18,940 nucleotides of DNA from a bacterium (GCA_021813835.1 JAKAJJ010000004.1:1-18940), one strand, 5' to 3'. Counted from the stretch's first letter, positions 5,917 through 12,701 are shown. Notes: generated by a model from the letters alone, not told the origin. Numbers and translations: made by a program.

Positions 5917-6561
5917 AGCATCTCGTCTGCACACCCTCACCAACTCCCTGCTCAGCCAACCAAACTCATAAAACGTATTCTCGAGCTCTCTTCAGATGAA
6001 GACGCAATTATTCTCGACAGCTTCGCCGGTTCCGGTACGACCGCTCACGCTGTACTCGACCTCAACAAAGAGGACGGCGGCAACCGCAAGTTCATCCTCG
6101 TCGAGATGGAGGGATACGCGAACAAAATCACCGCCGAGCGCGCGCGCCGCGCATCGAAGAAATTCGGATACGACGCTGGCTTCACGTACTACGCCCTCGG
6201 CCCGGCCATCGACGCCGAGACGCTTCTCGAGGGCAAAAAGCTCCCGACGTTCAAAGAGTTCGCGAAGTACGTCTACTACCTCGCGACCGGCAAGAACCAC
6301 CCGGATGAGAACAAGATAAACGAGAAGACCGGGCTTGTCGGAAAGGACGACGGCGCCTCCGTGTACCTCCTCTACGAGCAGGACGCGGACGCCCTCAAGA
6401 AGCTCGCCATCACGCTCGACTGGGCCCAGAAGACCCATGACAAGGACGCGGGCCGGAAAATCGTCTATGCGCCCGCCTGCTACCTCGACGACGAGGCGCT
6501 CGACCAGTACAACATCCGCTTCGTCGGCATACCGTACAACCTCTTCGAGCGCAGTATCTAG
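5917..6561 (+). pseudogene. mod: Type III restriction-modification methyltransferase (Mod), N-terminally deleted remnant
   Basis: The frame opens after a TAA at 5914-5916 and runs 214 codons to TAG at 6561. From QPTKLIKRILEL onward it reads as the C-terminal part of a beta-class Mod: ILDSFAGSGTTAHAV is motif I (S-adenosylmethionine site), followed by DLNKEDGGNRKFILVEMEGY, typical of type III Mod subunits. The N-terminal several hundred residues, including the DPPY catalytic motif and target-recognition domain, are missing, and the copper ATPase ends only 11 bases upstream. The first in-frame ATG is at 6106, beyond motif I (a 151-aa product). It therefore cannot methylate DNA. Its 3' end is intact and spaced 3 bases from res, as in a normal mod-res operon. 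Confidence 0.85.
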
Positions 6562-6564
6562 ACC

Positions 6565-9276
6565 ATGCTGAAGGAGTACCAGAAGAAAGTAGCGGGCGAC
6601 CTCGAGAGCTTCTTCACCGACCTCGATACGGCGCGCGCGAAGTACGAAGCGAGCCCGGAGCTCAAGTCGGTACTCGGCAGCTACGTCGACATTGCCTTCT
6701 CCGGCCGGCAGTTCCCGGACAGCTCGAAGACCGGAGCCGGCAAGGCGTACCCGCGCGTCTGCATCAAGATGCCGACCGGCGGCGGCAAGACGCTCATCGC
6801 CATCGAGACCATCCGCGCATACCAGAACCTCCTCGCGAAGAAGAAGACCGGGCTCGTCGTCTGGATAACGCACCGCGAACAGATATACCGGCAGACCATC
6901 GAGAACCTGCAGAACAAGAGCCATGCGTACCGTCAGCTCCTCGACCAAGCGAGCGGCAACCGCACACTCATCGTCGAGAAGGGCCAAGCGCTCCGCAAGC
7001 AGGACGTGGACGAGAACCTCGTCGTCCTCATGCTCATGATGCAGTCGGCCAACCGCGACACGAACAAGATGTTCGAGGACAGCGGGTATACCGACTTCTT
7101 CCCGCCCGAGGGCAGCTACGAGCTCCACCGGAAGCTCGTCGAGCTCATCCCGAACCTCGACCGCGTCGAAGACCCGCTCTTCGAGCGCCTCCAAGTGAAG
7201 ACGAGCTTGGGCAACACCATCCGCACGCAGGAGCCGCTCATCATCGTCGACGAGTTCCACACGATGTTCACCGACATCGCGAAGGCGACGCTCGACGGCT
7301 TGAACCCCTCCGTCATCATCGGCCTCTCGGCGACGCCGCGCCGCGGCATGAACATCGTCTCGAGCGTCTCGGGCCGCGAGCTCAAGGCCGAGGAGATGAT
7401 AAAGCTCGACATGCACCTCATCGCGCCCTCCCGGAGCGGCGACTGGCACACGATGCTCGGTGCCGTGAAGTGCAAACGCGACGAGCTCGAGAAGAAAGCG
7501 CGAAAGCTCAAGCAGAACGGCGGCGTCTACATCCGCCCCATCGCGCTCATCCAAGTCGAGCGCACCGGCCGCGACCAGCGCGGGCCCGGACACGTCCATA
7601 GTGAAGACGTACGCGAGTTCCTCATCGCCGCCGGCGTCCCGCCGCACGAGATAGCCGTGAAGTCGAGCACGCTCGACGAGATACGCGGCCAGAAGCTCCT
7701 CTCGCCGGAGAGCGAAGTCCGCTACATCATCACCAAGGAAGCGCTCAAGGAGGGCTGGGATTGCTCCTTCGCCTACATCCTCGGCGTCATCCCGAACGCG
7801 CGCACGAACAGCTCGATGACCCAGCTCGTTGGCCGCGTGCTGCGCCAGCCGTATGCCAAGAAGACCGGCGTCAAAGACCTCGACGAGAGCTACGTGTACT
7901 TCACCTCCGGGCAGACCGAGGAGGTGCTCAAGAACGTGCAGGGCGGCTTCGAGGACGAGGGCCTCGGCGACGTGACGCCGGGCATCGAGGTGCGCGACCA
8001 CAGCGGCAATGCGCTGAACGCTCCGAAGACCGTCTCCATCAAGCACGACGTGCGCCGGAAGTACCCCTCGTCGCTCTTCCTCCCGGTCTGGCTCGTGAAG
8101 ACCGGCCCCAAGCGCTACCGCAAGTTCTCATACGACATAGACGTGAAGCCGCAGCTCTCGTGGGACATCGGCCGCGCGCTCGACGGCTGGCTCGACGCGC
8201 TCAAGCCCTCCATCACGAGCTACAAGGAGCCGGCCATCGAGTACCTCGTGAACCTCGACAGCTCGACCGTGCAGCAGACGGAGAGCCAGACCGCCATCCG
8301 CTTCGACGAGCACTACCTCACCCGGCGCTTCTCCGACACCATCGACAACCCGTTCATCGCGTGGGAAGTCGGCGCGCGCGTCGCGAAGAAGCTCGCAGCG
8401 GAATTCGACGCCGCGCTCCTCGACCAGAACGCCGGCTACATCGGCCGCGAAATCGAGAAGAAGCTCGTCGAGCACCGCCGCTCGCAGGAGAAAGCGATAT
8501 TCGAGGAGCTCATCAAATCGGGCGCGCTCGAGCTCGTGGTCTCGGACGACGAGGCGACCGGCTTCGAGATGCCGATGAAGGATACCGTCGCGAATACCAT
8601 CCCTTCCTCGTACCGCCTCAACCTCTACGAGGACATCGAGACGAGCTCGCTCAACTCGCTCGAGCAGGAGGTCGCGAACATCATCGACGCGAGCCCGAAC
8701 GTCATCTGGTGGGCCCGCAACAAGGCGCAGAAGGGCTGGTATGCCGTACAGGGCTGGCAGCGCGGCAAGATACGCCCGGACTTTGTCATCGCCCGGAAGA
8801 ACGACAAGGACGAGCTCGAGTTCGTGTACGTCGTGGAGAACAAAGGCGAGCAGCTCATAGGCAACCCCGACACCGCCTACAAACAGGCCGTGTTCGACCG
8901 TATAAACGCCCTGACGGGCCGTATCCAGCAGGTGCGCATCAAGACCACCACCGTGAAGCTCAACGACCGCTTCGAGTTCGAGCTCATCCGTCGAAGCAGC
9001 GTCAATACACCAAAGAACGAGAGGAGGCCATCAGTGCCCTTCAGCGCCTCGACAACACGAACACAAAATACTACGAGCTCGGGACGAACGTGGTCGAGCT
9101 TGCGCAGCGTGCCCGCGACATCTACCTCAACAAGAGACGTACGGTCGAAGACAAGCAGCTCCTCATGCGCATTCTCTTCGAGAAGATGCAGCTCGGCTCG
9201 ACTGAAATGGTCGCAACATACAGCAAGGCGTACAGCCTGCTCAAAGAATTCGCGACCGACTGGAATATCGCTTTAG
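6565..9276 (+). CDS. res: Type III restriction endonuclease subunit (Res), C-terminus fused out of frame to foreign sequence
   Basis: A 903-codon frame starting MLKEYQKKVAGDLESF. An SF2 helicase core is complete: Walker A PTGGGKT (70-76), DEFH (229-232), SATP (255-258) and QLVGRVLRQ (420-428). A C-terminal PD-(D/E)xK nuclease is visible as RPDFV (737-741) and ENKG (758-761). Homology ends at about DRFEFELI (residue 808, base 8988). The remaining 95 codons are low-complexity Ser/Thr/Arg, because the coding frame there switches to a recombinase remnant. The ATG lies 3 bases after the Mod stop. Since Mod is truncated, the complex probably cannot assemble a normal target-recognising enzyme; whether Res is expressed or harmful is unknown. 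Confidence 0.85.
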   Translation: MLKEYQKKVAGDLESFFTDLDTARAKYEASPELKSVLGSYVDIAFSGRQFPDSSKTGAGKAYPRVCIKMPTGGGKTLIAIETIRAYQNLLAKKKTGLVVWITHREQIYRQTIENLQNKSHAYRQLLDQASGNRTLIVEKGQALRKQDVDENLVVLMLMMQSANRDTNKMFEDSGYTDFFPPEGSYELHRKLVELIPNLDRVEDPLFERLQVKTSLGNTIRTQEPLIIVDEFHTMFTDIAKATLDGLNPSVIIGLSATPRRGMNIVSSVSGRELKAEEMIKLDMHLIAPSRSGDWHTMLGAVKCKRDELEKKARKLKQNGGVYIRPIALIQVERTGRDQRGPGHVHSEDVREFLIAAGVPPHEIAVKSSTLDEIRGQKLLSPESEVRYIITKEALKEGWDCSFAYILGVIPNARTNSSMTQLVGRVLRQPYAKKTGVKDLDESYVYFTSGQTEEVLKNVQGGFEDEGLGDVTPGIEVRDHSGNALNAPKTVSIKHDVRRKYPSSLFLPVWLVKTGPKRYRKFSYDIDVKPQLSWDIGRALDGWLDALKPSITSYKEPAIEYLVNLDSSTVQQTESQTAIRFDEHYLTRRFSDTIDNPFIAWEVGARVAKKLAAEFDAALLDQNAGYIGREIEKKLVEHRRSQEKAIFEELIKSGALELVVSDDEATGFEMPMKDTVANTIPSSYRLNLYEDIETSSLNSLEQEVANIIDASPNVIWWARNKAQKGWYAVQGWQRGKIRPDFVIARKNDKDELEFVYVVENKGEQLIGNPDTAYKQAVFDRINALTGRIQQVRIKTTTVKLNDRFEFELIRRSSVNTPKNERRPSVPFSASTTRTQNTTSSGRTWSSLRSVPATSTSTRDVRSKTSSSSCAFSSRRCSSARLKWSQHTARRTACSKNSRPTGISL

Positions 9277-9353
9277 AACATCTAGAAAACAGCGCAAATA
9301 CAGGACGGAAGTCCGATTTTACGACCTCTTGTCCTATCTTGCTCCGCGGGTAG
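8991..9353 (+). pseudogene. C-terminal remnant of a large serine recombinase (probable)
   Basis: In the +2-shifted frame relative to res, the reading from about SKQRQYTKEREEAISAL through LQRLDNTNTKYYELGTNVVEL and EDKQLLMRILFEKMQL to a TAG at 9353 resembles the coiled-coil and C-terminal segment of serine recombinases common in CPR genomes. There is no start codon near the junction and no catalytic domain, so it is a fragment of about 120 codons. Its last 12 bases overlap the 3' end of the tRNA-Asn gene on the other strand, the position expected for an integrase of an element inserted at that tRNA. Family recall is moderately confident; the truncation is seen directly. Confidence 0.65.
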
Positions 9354-9626
9354 GACTCGAACCTACAACCAACTCCTTACACGTGTTCCCTCATTGCTGA
9401 AGGCGCGGACTATATCATCATCGGTTCTCGATGCGAGGCGCTTCCCCTGACGATACCGTCGGGTACTCCCGCTAGGGATAGTCTCTGAACCTTCTCCGCT
9501 TTCGCGAAGCTTGGCTGCTGATCGCCCGCAAGGGGTTTCCAGCAATTCACCTCGTTATTCGACCTGGATTCCTCCAGGAAGCTGCGTTTGCCACAGGGAG
9601 CTGCTCTACCATTGAGCTACCGCGGA
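9342..9626 (-). tRNA. tRNA-Asn(GUU), split by a group I intron in the anticodon
   Basis: The 5' exon (9593-9626) reads acceptor TCCGCGG, TA, D-arm GCTC-AATGGTA-GAGC, then GCTCC and CTGT. The 3' exon (9342-9379) reads TAA, GGAGT, TGGTT, T-arm GTAGG-TTCGAGT-CCTAC, acceptor CCGCGGA and discriminator G. Joining gives a 72-nt tRNA with anticodon loop CTGTTAA, so the anticodon is GTT, and the intron lies between its second and third bases. The U1-A72 pair and G73 fit bacterial tRNA-Asn. CCA is not encoded (CAA follows G73), so a CCA-adding enzyme is needed. An alternative splice register giving a Thr anticodon lacks the U-G wobble and does not suit G73. Confidence 0.92.
9380..9592 (-). ncRNA. Self-splicing group I intron (213 nt) in tRNA-Asn
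   Basis: On the minus strand the intron begins GGCAAACGCAG and ends ACACGTG. P1 is CTGT|G-GCAAA-CGCAG, with the exon's last U opposite G, the group I 5' splice-site wobble. P2 is CCTGGA-GGAA-TCCAGG. Box P (AATTGCTGGAAA, near 9535-9546) pairs through TGCTG with CAGCA of box Q (GATCAGCAGCCAAGC, near 9509-9523), forming P4. Box R (TTCAGAGACTAT, 9478-9489) pairs through GACTAT with ATAGTC of box S (9408-9413), forming P7. The last intron base is G. It holds no open reading frame. All core elements are present in order, so self-splicing is expected. Confidence 0.93.
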
Positions 9627-9642
9627 ATACACGAACAGGAAA

Positions 9643-9670
9643 ATTATACACAGAATGCCCCGGAAAACAA
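9643..9670 (-). promoter_or_regulatory. Promoter of the tRNA-Asn gene
   Basis: On the minus strand TTGTTT (9665-9670), a 16-base spacer and consensus TATAAT (9643-9648). The mature tRNA would begin 17 bases after the -10 box, leaving a short 5' leader for RNase P. Confidence 0.75.
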
Positions 9671-9673
9671 TAT

Positions 9674-9688
9674 TAACACCTGGTGTTA
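9674..9688. promoter_or_regulatory. Perfect inverted repeat overlapping the HNH-gene promoter
   Basis: TAACACC-T-GGTGTTA, with 7-bp perfect arms. Its right edge overlaps the first two bases of the TATACT -10 box of the HNH gene, and it lies just upstream of the tRNA promoter. It has the size and position of a dimeric-repressor operator. No candidate regulator is encoded nearby. Confidence 0.55.
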
Positions 9689-9692
9689 TACT
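9687..9692 (+). promoter_or_regulatory. -10 box of the HNH gene
   Basis: TATACT, with 6 bases between it and the ATG at 9699, predicting a leaderless mRNA. No clear -35. Confidence 0.6.
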
Positions 9693-9698
9693 GCTTAT

Positions 9699-10052
9699 AT
9701 GCAAAGGATCTGCAAGATTCACGGGCTGACGAAATTTTTCCCTAGAACTGAAGGATGGTATCGCTGCGGTAAGTGCGCTTCAGCAGCCGTCATACAAAAT
9801 CGTCGCCGCAAGAAAGAAAAGTTAGTCGGGATGTTCGGCGGCGAATGTTCACTGTGCGGATATAAGAAGTACGTGGGCGCTCTTGATTTTCATCATAGGA
9901 ATTCGGTGGATAAGAAATTCGCGTTGAGCGTCAAAGGATTGTCGTATTCGTGGGATTCTTTGGTCAGAGAAGCCGAGAAGTGTGTTCTGGTTTGCAAGAA
10001 TTGTCACTCTGAAATCGAGGCAGGAATATCCAAACTGAAAAGAAGTGAGTAA
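9699..10052 (+). CDS. HNH endonuclease family protein
   Basis: A 117-residue protein starting MQRICKIHGLTKFF. An N-terminal metal ribbon (C5, H8, C23, C26) is followed by a basic linker (QNRRRKKEK). The HNH module follows: CSLCG (50-54), ALDFHHRN (61-68) with the catalytic His, and CKNCH (99-103), whose cysteines pair with the first two to bind zinc. It should cut DNA as a metal-dependent nuclease. The open frame extends upstream to 9588 through the tRNA, but the ATG at 9699, 6 bases after a TATACT box, is the sensible start. Its AT-richer base composition differs from the flanking genes, which suggests acquisition. It points away from the intron-bearing tRNA; homing or anti-phage roles are both possible. 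Confidence 0.85.
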   Translation: MQRICKIHGLTKFFPRTEGWYRCGKCASAAVIQNRRRKKEKLVGMFGGECSLCGYKKYVGALDFHHRNSVDKKFALSVKGLSYSWDSLVREAEKCVLVCKNCHSEIEAGISKLKRSE

Positions 10053-10059
10053 TTCGCGC

Positions 10060-10065
10060 TATACT
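10060..10065 (+). promoter_or_regulatory. -10 box of the glutaredoxin operon
   Basis: TATACT, 8 bases before the ATG at 10074, overlapping the short spacer after the HNH stop. No Shine-Dalgarno site. Confidence 0.55.
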
Positions 10066-10073
10066 GGCCGCAT

Positions 10074-10313
10074 ATGCTTACCCTCTACGTAAAAACCGGA
10101 TGTCCGTTCTGCGCGCGCGTGCTCGCGACAGGGCAGGAGCTCGGCATCGACTTTGACCAGAAGAACATCGCGGACGATGCGGTGGCGGCCGAGCTCGTGG
10201 CGCGCGGCGGCAAGAGACAGGTTCCGTACCTGGTCGACAGCGAGCGCGGCGTGGAAATGTACGAATCGGCGGATATCGACGCCTATTTGCGGGCGCAGTA
10301 TCCGAAGCGGTAG
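10074..10313 (+). CDS. Glutaredoxin
   Basis: A 79-residue thioredoxin-fold protein starting MLTLYVKTGCPFCAR. The active site CPFC is at 10-13, the cis-proline segment is QVPYLV (48-53), and YESADIDAYL closes the fold as in glutaredoxins and the related NrdH/GrxC proteins. It reduces disulfides or glutathione-mixed disulfides in the cytoplasm; the source of electrons in a reduced genome is unclear. First gene of a plus-strand cluster with DUF167 (3 bases downstream) and hpf. Start chosen by the TATACT box 8 bases upstream and the typical N-terminal beta strand. Confidence 0.9.
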   Translation: MLTLYVKTGCPFCARVLATGQELGIDFDQKNIADDAVAAELVARGGKRQVPYLVDSERGVEMYESADIDAYLRAQYPKR

Positions 10314-10316
10314 CAA

Positions 10317-10553
10317 ATGTTTTTAAAAGTTTTCGTCACGCCCGGCGCCCGGCGCGAACGGGTGGAAGTCCATCCCGCCAAAGGCGGGGAAGGCGGGACG
10401 CTCGCCATAGCCGTGAGGGAGCCGGCGGAGGGGAACAGGGCGAACGAGCGCGTCCGCGAGATCGTCGCTGCGCGCTTCGGCGCGCCGCTCGGCAAGGTGC
10501 GCATCCTGACAGGACACCGTTCCCGTTCTAAAATGATAAGCATTACGAGCTAA
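10317..10553 (+). CDS. DUF167/YggU family protein
   Basis: A 78-residue protein starting MFLKVFVTPGARRERV. The core pattern VTPGARR, LAIAVREPAEGNRAN (29-43) and VRILTGHRSRSKMISI (61-76) is diagnostic of DUF167, a small alpha/beta family of unknown function. The insertion of Gly-rich HPAKGGEGGT is a loop. It starts 3 bases after the glutaredoxin stop without a Shine-Dalgarno site, so translation is probably coupled. The family is often next to housekeeping genes and gives no clear functional clue. Confidence 0.88.
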   Translation: MFLKVFVTPGARRERVEVHPAKGGEGGTLAIAVREPAEGNRANERVREIVAARFGAPLGKVRILTGHRSRSKMISITS

Positions 10554-10563
10554 TGCCGCCCGT

Positions 10564-10926
10564 ATGAACATCACCATCAAAACGACGCACCAAGAGCTTA
10601 CCGACGCGATGCGCGAGCTTATCGAAGGGAAGTTTTCCGCTCTTGAGAAGCTCACGGCGCACTCGAAAGTTCCCGCGGCGCTCGAATGCGAGATAGAGGA
10701 ATCAATCGCCGTGGAGCGCGCCGGCGCGCGCTACCGCGCCGAAGGGAACCTTTCCCTCGACGGGAAGCTTTTCCGCGCCGAGGCGACGAGCGCGACCCTG
10801 GAGGGCGCCGTCGACCGCGTGCGCGACGACTTGGCCCGCGAGATACGCCGCGCGCGGGGGAAGGAGCGCGGGCTTATGAAGCGGGGCGGGGCGGCCTTGA
10901 AGCGGATGCTGCGCTTCGGGCGCTAG
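10564..10926 (+). CDS. hpf: Ribosome hibernation-promoting factor (HPF/RaiA, short form)
   Basis: A 120-residue protein starting MNITIKTTHQELTDAMREL. It has the beta-alpha-beta-beta-beta-alpha order of the HPF/YfiA domain, with the typical N-terminal strand and helix (LIEGKFSALEKL), the central strands (LECEIEES, RYRAEGNLSLDGKLFRAEA) and the final basic helix AVDRVRDDLAREIRRARGK. A Lys/Arg-rich tail follows. It lacks the C-terminal dimerisation domain of long HPFs. It binds the small ribosomal subunit in starvation and blocks translation. It begins 10 bases after the DUF167 stop, and its stop overlaps the 3' end of fmt (convergent) by 4 bases. Confidence 0.88.
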   Translation: MNITIKTTHQELTDAMRELIEGKFSALEKLTAHSKVPAALECEIEESIAVERAGARYRAEGNLSLDGKLFRAEATSATLEGAVDRVRDDLAREIRRARGKERGLMKRGGAALKRMLRFGR

Positions 10927-11762
10927 CGCCCGCGCGCGAAGTCGGCATAGGCCATTTCGCGCTTGCCCTCGGGAATGACGCGCTCGATGACGAACCGCCC
11001 GCCCGCGAAGGACGCCGCCGTTATTTTCACGCGCCTGCCGTCCGCGAAGAAGTGCGTGCCGATGGTATCGGCATAGGCGCGGTATTTGCGCCAGTTCTCC
11101 TCGGCGGGAGCGTCGAGCGAGAGGAGCCCGTCTTGTTTTTTGAGCTTGCCGGCGTGCGTGGCGCGAGAGGCGTCCTGCGCCGCGGGCGCGAGCCCGCCCC
11201 GTGCGAACGCGGGAAGGGTTTCGGCCAGAAGCTCGGCGCCGAGCGCGACGAGGCGCGCGCGCAATTCCCGTGCGGTTTCCGTGCTCTCTATCGGCGTCTC
11301 TTTCCGCGCGAGGATGCCGCCCGCGTCGAGCTCGGGAACCATTTTCTGGATCGTCACGCCCGTCGCCGCGTCGCCCGCGAGGAGCGCCGACTCGACGGGC
11401 GTTGCGCCGCGGTGGCGGGGGAGGAGGGAGTAGTGGACGTTCACGACCCCCTGCGGGAAGGCGCCGATGAGCGCGTCGGGGAAGATCTTCCCGTAGGCGA
11501 CGACGACGGCATACGCGCAGCCGTACGCGCGGATCGCGGCGACGGCCTCGCCGTCGAGCCGCTCCGGCGCGAGGACGGGGATGCCGCGCTCTTCGGCGAG
11601 CGCTTTCACGGGCGAAGGCGCGCGCGCGAGGCCGCGCCCCTGCGGAGCGTCCGGGCGGGTCACGACGAGCGCGGGCGTAAAGCCCCGCGCCAGGAGCGCC
11701 GCGAGCGTGTCGCGCGCGGCGCCGGGCGTGCCGAAGTAGGCGAAGTTATGCGCTTGCCGCAT
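10923..11762 (-). CDS. fmt: Methionyl-tRNA formyltransferase
   Basis: A 279-residue protein starting MRQAHNFAYFGTPG. The formyltransferase domain shows YFGTPG (9-14), VVTRPDAPQGRG (33-44, folate and tRNA side), VVAYGKIFPD (87-96), and the catalytic Asn108, His110 and Asp146 in NVHYSLLPRHRGATP and VPELDAGG. The C-terminal domain (about 200-279) is shorter than in E. coli, giving a smaller enzyme. It formylates initiator Met-tRNA using 10-formyl-tetrahydrofolate. The ATG lies 17 bases inside the end of the deformylase gene, so the two form an operon that makes and removes the N-formyl group. Confidence 0.93.
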   Translation of the reverse strand: MRQAHNFAYFGTPGAARDTLAALLARGFTPALVVTRPDAPQGRGLARAPSPVKALAEERGIPVLAPERLDGEAVAAIRAYGCAYAVVVAYGKIFPDALIGAFPQGVVNVHYSLLPRHRGATPVESALLAGDAATGVTIQKMVPELDAGGILARKETPIESTETARELRARLVALGAELLAETLPAFARGGLAPAAQDASRATHAGKLKKQDGLLSLDAPAEENWRKYRAYADTIGTHFFADGRRVKITAASFAGGRFVIERVIPEGKREMAYADFARGR

Positions 11763-12267
11763 GGGTGATGGCGAGGAGGTTTTCGGCGTGGTCGGTGAAA
11801 AGGACGCCGTTCAAGTGATCGAGCTCGTGCTCGAAGATCTGCGCGAGGAGGCCGCCGGCGCCGCGCGTGAAGCGGATGCCGTCGGCGCGCCGCGCGCGGA
11901 CGGTTACCCGTTCATGGCGGTTCGTCGTGCCGTAGACGCCGCGGACGGACAGGCATCCTTCGTCGGCGCGCACGCGCTTCCTCGACGTCTTTACGATCTC
12001 GGGATTCGCGTAGACCTCGATTTCCGCGGGCGGCGCCGTTTCGCCAGCGGCGAGCGGCGGGAGCGTGCGGTCCGTCCGCACGATGAAGAGGCGCCAGGAG
12101 ACGCCGACCTGCGGCGCCGCGAGCGCGACGCCCTCCGGCTGCGCGTCGAGCGCCGCCGCCATATCCCTTACGAGGCGCGCGAGTTTCGCCGAGCCGAAGA
12201 GCTCTTCCGGCACGGGCTTCGCCGCTTCGCGCAGCACCGGCGCGCCGTCCTGCACGATTTTCCGCAT
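11746..12267 (-). CDS. def: Peptide deformylase
   Basis: A 173-residue protein starting MRKIVQDGAPVLREAAKPV. The three family motifs are present: GVALAAPQ (46-53, usually GIGLAA.Q), EGCLS (103-107) with the metal ligand Cys105, and HELDH (147-151) with the two His ligands and catalytic Glu. It removes the formyl group from new proteins. A TATACT box ends 7 bases before the ATG and a partial -35 stands 17 bases further up, so a leaderless mRNA is likely. It overlaps fmt by 17 bases. Confidence 0.95.
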   Translation of the reverse strand: MRKIVQDGAPVLREAAKPVPEELFGSAKLARLVRDMAAALDAQPEGVALAAPQVGVSWRLFIVRTDRTLPPLAAGETAPPAEIEVYANPEIVKTSRKRVRADEGCLSVRGVYGTTNRHERVTVRARRADGIRFTRGAGGLLAQIFEHELDHLNGVLFTDHAENLLAITHAASA

Positions 12268-12274
12268 GTGGCCG

Positions 12275-12303
12275 AGTATAACCAGCAGAAATACAAACGT
12301 CTA
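12275..12303 (-). promoter_or_regulatory. Promoter of the def-fmt operon
   Basis: Minus strand: TAGACG (12298-12303, 4 of 6 to TTGACA), 17-base spacer, TATACT (12275-12280). 7 bases to the ATG. Confidence 0.7.
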
Positions 12304-12350
12304 TAAAAACAAAAGGACCCACGGGCAGATCATGGATCCTTCCGCGGGTC
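12303..12350 (-). terminator. Rho-independent terminator after the frameshifted small gene
   Basis: Minus-strand hairpin with 9-bp outer stem GACCCGCGG / CCCGTGGGTC-type pairing (12316-12350, one G-U pair) and an imperfect inner stem, followed by CTTTTGTTTTTAT. It lies 27 bases beyond the stop at 12377. Confidence 0.7.
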
Positions 12351-12376
12351 GAGAGTCCGAGCTCGTCGTGTGCCGG

Positions 12377-12665
12377 TCATGCAACTTTTGCTTCGTATTC
12401 CCGGGGGACGTATTCGCGCAGGCCGAGCTCTTGGCAAAGAGCTACGAGCGGCTCGAGCATTCCTTCGTTGCTGCCGTAGCACCGATTCCAGTCGATCCGA
12501 ACGCGGGCTGGCTGGCCCGTTTGGAAACCGATGACCCGAGTCCCATCTCTCTTCTCCATGCCACGGTTGCAGCATGACACGGTACTCCGCGGCGTGTTGC
12601 CCGTAGACGTCATCGTAATAGCCGCTGTGGAATCTAAATCCGTATTTCGCCTGCTCTTTTTCCAT
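12377..12665 (-). pseudogene. Small hypothetical gene with an apparent one-base frameshift
   Basis: From an ATG at 12665 one frame reads MEKEQAKYGFRFHSGYYDD, then VYGQHAAEYRVMLQPWHGE; near 12555-12570 coding character passes to the neighbouring frame, which reads KRDGTRVIGFQTGQPARVRI, DWNRCYGSNEGMLEPLVALC and ends EYEAKVA with TGA at 12377. Together this would be a protein of roughly 95 residues. Continued in the first frame, the product becomes Arg/Pro-rich and runs through the terminator. The fragment fits a genuine gene broken by a base change, or a sequencing error. A second possibility is a 60-residue protein from the internal ATG in the second frame. I recognise no family. Confidence 0.55.
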
Positions 12666-12701
12666 CTCGGTATCACGACTTTGCTCCGCTGCCTATCGCG
12701 G

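Noticed and set aside
5992..8046. 684-codon minus-strand open frame opposite mod/res
   Set aside because: It is the antisense shadow of clearly homologous Mod and Res coding sequence; its product is Leu/Val/Glu/Arg/Asp-rich with no motif.
9340..9420. Plus-strand translation reading APRVGLEPTTNS after the recombinase remnant
   Set aside because: This is the well-known artefact of translating the antisense of a tRNA T-arm, not a protein.
9363..9545. 60-codon minus-strand open frame within the tRNA intron
   Set aside because: It overlaps the paired core of the group I intron and has no resemblance to a homing endonuclease; the intron is better read as RNA only.
9342..9626. Reading the split tRNA as tRNA-Thr(UGU) or tRNA-Gly
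   Set aside because: The Thr register puts the 5' splice site after CT, which loses the U-G wobble in P1, and G73 with U1-A72 fits Asn; a Gly anticodon cannot be formed from the exon ends.
9588..9698. Upstream extension of the HNH gene
   Set aside because: It would start inside the tRNA-Asn 5' exon; the ATG at 9699 has its own -10 box and fits the protein.
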